Source: Rallus limicola (lineage: Eukaryota; Chordata; Aves; Gruiformes; Rallidae). Taken from it: DNA of 64,000 nt. The first letter of the stretch is position 1, and each line of letters begins with the position of its first letter. The notes under the pieces are model-generated. The model ran no database searches and had not been told where the DNA came from. It saw only the letters and a list, made by a program, of their open reading frames with translations. The stretch is from the NCBI GenBank assembly GCA_022605955.1, contig JAKCOZ010000018.1:2612001-2676000 (forward strand), given 5' to 3'. Of the stretch, positions 51,901-60,900 are shown one piece after another. The translations under genes were made by a program, and so were the position numbers.

Positions 51901-54900
51901 GGAAGAGATCAGCTTTCTCTCTCTGATTCTTCAGCAGCCTGCTGTTGTGGAGTCAAATACAGGAGTACAGCACTGCCATTTATACTGGCTGGTGTTCTGC
52001 ACTGATTGAAAACAAATTGGATGAAAACAAAAAGCCTGTAAGTCCCAAGATAATGCTGATCATGAAGCAAGTGTCCATTAAGTACTAAAATGACATCTTT
52101 CTGATATAACAAGCATGCAAGATATTGCAAGGGTTCTTTTTCATAGAGATCTAATGAGAACAGAACAGTCAAACTGTTTGTGTAGTTGTTTAGTTTTGGA
52201 TTTTTGTTTTCTTTAGACAGACCATCAACAACTAGATCATCACAACAGCCTCCAGTACCACCCCAGCGACCTGGGCCATCCCCAGTACCAGCCTCATTTG
52301 GGGGACGAGGTGCTTCTGTATGTTTCTTTCTTAATATTTCGCCTGTTTCCCCTGCCAGTACCTTCTTTAGAAGTCCAAGTGTAATGCCACTTTTATTCAG
52401 AGACTGTACATAGAGGAAGAATTTCAGCCATCGAAATAAACTTGAGCTGTGTTACAGGCTGGCCATCTTTTCATGGAACAATTACATTTCATGGGGCAAA
52501 TATATTAAAACATTTCACATTACTTGGCTATTTCTAACACTGGAAATTTGTACCCATTTCTGAGTGCCTCTCCCATAGGTTTATGATAGATGCCTCTCTG
52601 TTTCTTTAGTGATATTTGTAGAAGGAAAAAAGGCTACGTCTTTCCAAGTTATACTTCTAGCAACTGTGACTATGCAGTTGAATTAAGATGACATAAAAGT
52701 ACAAGGACTGTATAATTAGACCCTGAATAACCTTGGTTTTTTTCCTTTTTTGGGTCTGTGAATACTTTAAAATTGAAACCGATTGTGCTGTTTACAACTG
52801 GTACTACAGGTTCACTCCATGCTAGAAGAGATGTACATTAGACCCACCCATGTACACAAGTAAAAGTAGTATTAGGATAGAGGGACATTTGCTCTGATCC
52901 AGTGTCATGGTTCATACATACATATATATAAAAATCACATAGGACACATAGGACTCTCAGATGTCATGAGTTCTCAAGACTGCTCTCTGAAATGGTGTCT
53001 CTGGGTTTGTTTTTTTTTTAATAAGAACAAACACTGGAAGGCATTTGTCTGGAGAAATCTAGGTTTGGATGTGAACATGATTTGCAGCTGCTGACGACAC
53101 AATGCTGTTTGGCCCCAGCCTTCCCAGTAACAAAAAACAGTCCTTTCTCCTCCTGCCTCAGCCATCCATCCAGATTTAATACACATTTCTCAACTTCAAA
53201 TTTACATCCACCAATTTCAGTAGCAGTTTTCAAAACTAACACCTGCTGCGTTGAAGGGCAAAGTACACCAGCATTGCTAAAGCCCCTTTTCCTGCCTTTG
53301 ACAAAACTCAGGCCCTTCCCAAAGATAACATTCCACTAGAGTATTCCTTGTGAGAGAATCAGATGGAGACAATTCCACATCTAACAAAACCTCATGTATG
53401 TAGGAATTCTTCATGAGTGTGAATGGCTCCTATCCTTCTTGCACTGACTAGAGACCTATTCTTTCTGCTGCACCAGAGACAAAGATAGGCAGAGGTGGAG
53501 TGGTGGGGGTAAAACGCTGAAATTAAACAGAAAGGTGAAGACACACTTTAACCACTAGTCAACTATTTGTTTTAGCTGCCAGCTTTTCCTCCTCCACCAA
53601 GCAACAGTGACTTGAGTAGAGACAGAAATGTCAAGCCTTTGAAACGTAAGTACTGCTGGTTTTCTGTTTATAAAGCCCTTCCCACAGGCTATATAGCATT
53701 TCACTTTTGCTTCTATCTCATCAGTTCCACTCTCTTCTGCTACTTATACAGATGCCTCACTTGTTATTCTAAGAAGTAATGCCAGTTCATGACTATGCAA
53801 AATAAAGAAATATTGACCTATACCAGCAAGTTCTCTTACACAGCTTTTGTGTTTAGCCCCAGCTCCTTCTATAGACAGAAGCACAAAGCCCCCCCTGGAT
53901 CGCCTTGCTCCACCATTTGAAAGAGAAAGCCCAGTGCCTGGTCAGTATTTGTTTATGCTAATAGCAGTGGGTTGGGGTTTTTTTAATTATTCAAAATTGT
54001 CAGTTTGAATATCATCTATGCAAAAGAGCAAGGCTCAACCAAGCATACCATAATCCTGTCACATACTAGGTGATCTGTTTCTGACTAAATAATATGATCA
54101 GTACATGTAAAGTGAGAGAAATTGTATCTAGAAAGTAGCAGCCTTACCCCAGGTCTAGTTGAATAGAAAGACACTACGAGGTTCCTGTGCACTACAGGTT
54201 TGATGTAATATTTAAGTGAATCAACAAGGGAATAGTTAGGAGGTTAAAAGAGGAAAAAACTTCAACATACAAATCTAACTAACACCCACATACTATATGT
54301 ACTTTGGCACCCAGGCTTGTAAGAATTCTGAGGACTCAAAAAATATTAAAAACAAATGCATTTGTTTCAGGCCTGAAAACCAGATTTTACAGAGACTCTG
54401 ACAAGACTAACCTAAGATCTTCATTTATTATCTAATCTATAAGACTACAGCATAAGAGTATCCAGCAATTCAAAACAAAACCATATAAAATATGATTGGA
54501 AAGCATGCCACTTTGAATGTTTTTATATTTTCCTTTAATAAGAGAGATTGCAGTTTTGCCATCTCTTGCAAAGCCAAAATATTTTTGTCGCTTACCCCTC
54601 AGGAGGCTGAGTGCTTCAATCTGCAAAATTCACTTTCAATGATATTCAAAACTTGAATATTTTATAGAAAGCTTAATCAATTATCTTAAATTTCATTGTG
54701 TGATTTGTTTCTAAATGTAAGCTTTTACATTTCATTTTCAGGGAGGAAGCCAGGCTTCCCAGAAAAGGTAAGGTCTTGCTTTGTGTTTGGTGCTTACTGA
54801 AGTTTTTTGCCTCTTTTGATACAATCCCACATTCTCTTAACTATTCCTTGTTGTTTTACAGCACCTGACTTCACAGCTAAGGTAAGAGTTTTGCCTCTGG

Positions 54901-57900
54901 AAATGAGACTCTCGACACCAGTATTACCCAGTTATTTCACAGTAAACAGCTTTTTGCCTTTATTTCATCGTCTTGCTCATTCCTTAGATCCCTGGGGGAA
55001 CAGCTAGCAATGATGCCAAAACCTCCTGTCCCGCCAAGTGACAGATACGAAAGAGGCAATCCATCTCCTCTAAGGAAGCCAGCCCCTGTAAAGTGAGTGT
55101 TCATTTAATTGAAATTTAATAAAGGGTAAATGAAATGTAACAAAAATATGGCTAAGCAACACAGGATAGTATAATTTACTGCTACTGCATGGCAGCGGTG
55201 TCTGTGGGTATCACAGTTTTGCTTTATGAATATGCATAAGCATGGGGTGTGCTGTGAGCTACGGGAAAGTGTGACTGCACAAAGAGCTCTCTCGCCAGTC
55301 ATATCGCAAACAGCCATTACACAGGGCATGATTCACTTCCAAGTTGCACAGAGAGATATATGATCCATATTTTCACCACCAGATCAAGTTCTTGCTCTAG
55401 GGAACACTCTTTCATGAGTCCTATCGCTTTTTTTAGGATGTTAGAAAAAGAAAGGTTTCTTTTCCTACCACTGATTTTACTAGGCTGCAAAACTGCTTCT
55501 TAATGGCAACTAGCATTCTCTAGCAGCACTAGATCATTCTCTAGCATTTTCTAGATAACTTGTGGGCTGAACAGTTTGACTGATCTTCAAACAAAATAAG
55601 AAAGTAATTGAGATCTACTAATCAGCCAGAAACAAAGACTGGAAGGCTTGTCACGTGGTGCAGCAGAGTTGCTAAGTACTACAAATGAGCTCAACACTTG
55701 AAGTCTGATGCTTCATCATTATAAAAACTTTTAAAGCTCTAATCGTATAATCAATTCATTAGACAATCTCGTTGTTGATAGAAGCAGGATGGGCTAAGGA
55801 TGAACACAATGGCTTAGATTTTGTCTGAAAATTAGAATCTTAGATATTTCTGTGAAGAAATAATGTTTCTGCATTGATTGGATCTGTAAAGCAATACAAA
55901 TTCATGACTTAGTTGCAAATATGGTAATGCACAAAAAGAGAATTAGTAACATTCCATCTAGGATTCATGCTCTGTTTTCTTTGTTTCATTTCAGGCAGGG
56001 CTGGCCAGCACATAAGAAAAATGAAGTAAGTGTATTCTCAAAGCAAATATTTAAAGGTATAGGGACAATAATAGGAAATATCTGTATAACCTAAGAATTC
56101 TGGAAAAGGTGAACTTGGTTTTTTAACAGTCATAATGAATACTGGGTGATTTTTCATAGCATGTGTTTTTTTTCTTAAACAGTTCCTCTATGTCAGACTC
56201 AGTTTATTCCCTGAGTACTTTATTTTAGATAACAGGAAGAATAAAGCTAGATGTTTTTATGACTTGGGAAAAGTGATTTTGCTTACAACGGGTTTGGGGT
56301 TGTTTGCTTTTTTCAATTTAAGCTGACCTAAGAATTTCACTTTCAGATAATTCTGAGAGCCTATGCACACATAAGGAATGAGAAAAGTTTAAATCTGCTG
56401 AGAGTTTCTAACTGCTTTGGGTCAAATCCATTATGGGACATCTACCTCATGGCTTACTTGTAAATAATAGCTGCACCTTATCACAGGATCTTTAAAAATT
56501 ATTTGGTATTGCATAAAAATACAAACTCCAGCATTTCAGAAGAAAGTGACAGTAGAGATATTAAAGTCCTTCTAAGCTCAAAATCAAAAACTTCTAGATC
56601 TTTGTTTTGTACAATATTCCTAAGAATTATGCTATAATAAGTTTCTAATGTGGTTTGTTGTTTTTTGTTGCTTTTTTTTCCTTATGGCTCCACAGGAAGA
56701 AGAAGATGGTAAGTATTGTATTTCTACAGTGATTTTTAAAACTTAGAGCCTTTCTTTTTCTTAGTTCTAAAAAAAAATAAATTAAAAAAACAGAGAACTG
56801 TTTATTTACAGCCATTTCAAAAGGTCAGGTAGCATCTTTACAAGTAGAATGCTTACGTAGTACCTCATGCAGATTTATGTATCAAAGCCGCAAAGCACAG
56901 GAAATCAATAGCTAATAGTTCCCTTCAGTCATCCAGTTCTAAGAAGCAGGGTTTCTTATTCTGAAACACATTACATTTTAGAGATTTATGGTCCGTACAC
57001 ACCACCAAACAGCGAGGCATGCAACCCTTGCAACCCCGGTATCCTCCCCGTCTTCACCAAAATATTCAGTCAAACCCTGCTGGCACTAGTCTTCTGTACA
57101 ATGCTGCTAATGATAATGAAGAGAAGCAGAACTTGTTTCACGTAACAATAGTATTTATAAATTATTTCAGAATCCTGGTTCCTAAAATGAAGAGATGTCG
57201 TAACAGCAGCAGAGTTCCTAAAATTAAGTGGTGTCGATTAAGCAGCAGAGCATTTGGCCAAGTCTCTCAGATTATCGTTGCCTCTAAGATTCCCTAAAGA
57301 TTAGGGCTGTTCTGTGCAGAGTGCAGTTAATCTGTTCCCCCCTTACCAGTAGTTGAGGATTTTTATTTTAGGCTGTTTTTTATGATCATATGGTGAGAAA
57401 TACCACAAAGGAATGAAATTAACCTGAAATCCCCCATTTAGTAGCAGCATAACAGAACACATTGTTCCATACCACTGTCAGCTCTACTGCAGTTAAGGTG
57501 CCTGAACTGTGCCTTATCCCAAACAGGAGCTAGAAAATGTAAATGCTGCTCAAGCCTGCTCCAGGGTATTTTTAATTTTAATACTTAGTATTAAGTACTC
57601 AGTTGACCATATGAGTTTACAATCTGTAACTACCACATCAAGGACTTTTTATATACATTTTGCTCCATTAGGTTTCTCTCATTAAACAGCAGTCATGTGT
57701 TTCTTCATTCTGCCTCATGTAAGAATGTCTCTCATAAGTGGTGTTAATTTCCCTCTCTTTCTCCCCCCAGCTGTGCCCCAGAGACCAGTGCCACAGCTAT
57801 CTTTGCCCCCATACAGCTCCAACACATTCCCAGCCAAATCTGTCAAGCCTCCACCTAAGCCAGGACCCAACAGTATGCTTGGAGCAGAAAGGTTCGTTTG

Positions 57901-60900
57901 ACCTGTTATTATGTCATTCCTTTTGGATCTCAGTCTCTTTGCCACTGAGCAAATAATGGTCTGTATGCAGCTACAGGGTTCTCAGGCCAACACAAGGTAA
58001 CTACTTGTAGCAGACCATTATTTTTCAGGCTACACCCTTACCTCCACTACATGTTACTTCATGTTATTCCTACTATCAGGAAGAATCCTTCACATCATTG
58101 AAGCTCTGTATTCAGTGAAGCAGATGGTGTACATCAGGCAAACAAGTAAAAAAAATGCAAATTTCCTAGTTTTATGTCAAGGAAGTATATTAGGACCTAT
58201 GTGGTACAACACTTCTACTCTTGAGACACCTCTCCCAGTGCATGCAGGATCCATAAGAATCACACACCTACACAACTACAAAACTGTGCAAGATGTAGGT
58301 CAAAGAGGTCCTTCTTTAAAAGGATTCTGCAAGTTCTAGGAACCTAAGTTCTAGAGCCATGACTACTGATTGCTTCTAAACTAACCCCTCCCCCCACCCT
58401 CAGCCTTAGTTTTCTGGAATTGAATATGAAAGAACTTCAGCACCACTTCACTAAAATTTATTCTAATGGGTAATTATTCCTCTTTAAAAGTGTGAACCTT
58501 GCTTCAATTTCCAAACATTTGATTGTTATGTCTTCATTTACTAGATGAAAGAACCCTTAATTAAATTCTGATTTCTGATGCAGTGTTCAATAGACTTAGC
58601 TTTTGATGAGTTAGAGTGGGCTTCTTGAGTCTAAGTCTCAAGTACATTTTCTAATTTCTGTATTATTTTAATAGCTCTTTGATGAATTCCTCCCATGTAC
58701 CATCACCCTCTGGAACTGCTGACACTCCAGTAGAGCAAATGTTGCAGTAGCAATAGCAAGGTCATATGCAAATATGAACTATTCCTATAATGAACACTTC
58801 TGCTTATATTCAAACAGCACTGTGAAATTTTGCTGTAGCAGAGACCTTCATTTGGCTGATTCTCTCCCATGAATCATGAGTCGTGATAGGCTGTTTTTGC
58901 TCTACAAATATAATTAACATATTAATCCCAGAACTTTTTGTACAGTTTTTTTAAGCAGAAGAAAATATGAACTGTAAAGGAAAAGCCTGCAGGCAGTTCT
59001 CAATTAGGTGAAGAAATTATGAAACATAAATAAATAAATTGAAGATCAGGACTCCTCATTTTGAAGAAATTTTGAATGTGGGGTCTGGGATCAGGCTATA
59101 AAAAGAAATTGTAGATTTTCAAACAAAAAGCATAGCAATGAACACAGGAGGGAAAGCACAGGCACATACAGGTGTCACAGTGCTGCAGATACAAGCTCTG
59201 TGCCCCTGTCAGCTCACAGAATCTCAGAATGGTTAAGGCTGGCAGGAACCTCACCTGGTCCAACCACCCTGTTCAAGCAGGGTCACACAGAACAGGTTGC
59301 CCAGCACCATGTCCAGATCCTTTTTGAAATTCTCCAAGAAATTAAAAAAACTCCACAACCTTTCTCAGCCAGTGCTCAGTCACCCTCACAGTAAAAAGTG
59401 TTTCCTGGTGCTCAGAGGGTACCTCCTGTGTTTCAGTTTGTGCCCACTGCCTGTGGTCCTGTCACTGAAAAGAGCCTGGCTCTCCTTGCAGGTATTTATG
59501 TACATTAATAAGATCCCTCCTCCGATTTCTCTTTTCCAGGCTGAACAGTCCCATCTCCTGCAGCCTTTCCTCATATATGACATGCTCCAGCCCCTTATCT
59601 TGTTAGTGGCGTTTCAATGGGCTCTTCCCAGTAGCTCCACTTCTGTAGTTGCAACATTAATGATGAGAAACTGCATTTCCATCAACAATGTTGAAGAATT
59701 CACAAGAAAAAATATTCTTTAAGTGGAACCCCATCTAGCAAGCTACTGCCCATGCTTCCTGCTTCAGGGGAATAAAGTAGTTATTCCTTGTGAAAACTCA
59801 ACAAGCTGTAGCAGCTCTGAGATTGATCCGGATAGGGAAATCTTACTGATTCCCTTTACCTTATTCCCAGTTACTGAGCTTCAAGTAAACTTAATGGTAG
59901 GGCTACTTCCATAAAAAGAAGAAAAAACAAAAGGAAGAAAGAGAAGTCTCTCCTCATCCTTCATAGGTCTCAGGAGGACCTCACATTCTGTACTAACAAG
60001 CACAAAGTGCAGATCAATTCTGTAGAACACAGCAATGTTTTACAGCAATGTTACACATACACACCACAGAAGTGTGGTATATCAGTGTTATACATACACA
60101 TCACAGAAATGTGGTATAGCAATGCTATAAATATATATATCTACACGCTCACTACTTTTTTTTCTTTTAAACAGTGCTAGAAACCTGTCTTCAAGTGGCT
60201 CACTACCACCACGCTTACACCCAGGTTTGTATGCTGCATTCCTGCATTTTTTGTACAAAAAATGTTTGAAGGTTGAAGAGTGGTTTCACTGCAGTTAGTA
60301 TCTTTTTTTTTGGTTGGTTGGTCTTGTTTTACTTCTATAGATGTTTCTGGCTGGACTGTGAACAGAAAATTACCAAGTTCCTGAAATGAACTTGCTTAGT
60401 CTTAATCCAAGATGTTTCTCCCCCATGAAGTTCAGGCTTACTACTAGTTAATCCATCATTAGAACGTCACATACACATCTTTTTCAGTACAGCTAACACT
60501 ACTGAAAGCTGAGCAACACTACCTTCAAGTCACTGTTGTATAGTGATACCCTTGAAAAGGGGAGAAAATACTTTCCATATGAAGTATGCTGCATATTTAT
60601 CTTGTAATAACAAGTAAAAAAAGAAGGAACTTAGAAATCGATTGCTTTGCAAATATTTTTTTGCATATAGTAACAGCTGCCAGTGTCTTACAGGGACATT
60701 TTCATTTGTACGTGCTAAGAAAGCAAGGAATGGAAAGAGAAAATGTTACTTCTGTCTCAAAGAAACCAAAGATGCTCTCAACCAAGTAATTGTGGTACAG
60801 AAGCTCAAAAGCTGTAACTTCTATTTCAAGGCCATCTGATTTTAAGGGCACCTGAACTGCAAGAATTCAGTTAAAGTCCCTGTGCACCAGGATGAATTTA

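Larger units (their letters stand above)
57892..60174 (+). other. LCP2: LCP2 intron 16 with a CR1 and a possible cryptic exon
   Basis: 2.3 kb GT-AG intron. It contains an exon-like segment starting at 58675, an antisense CR1 at 59214-59610, and an imperfect tandem repeat at 60043-60118. Confidence 0.75.

Noticed and set aside
52310..52311. Alternative donor for LCP2 exon 8 (gtgctt)
   Set aside because: Leaves phase 1 and breaks the frame into exon 9; gtatgt at 52318 is stronger and in phase.
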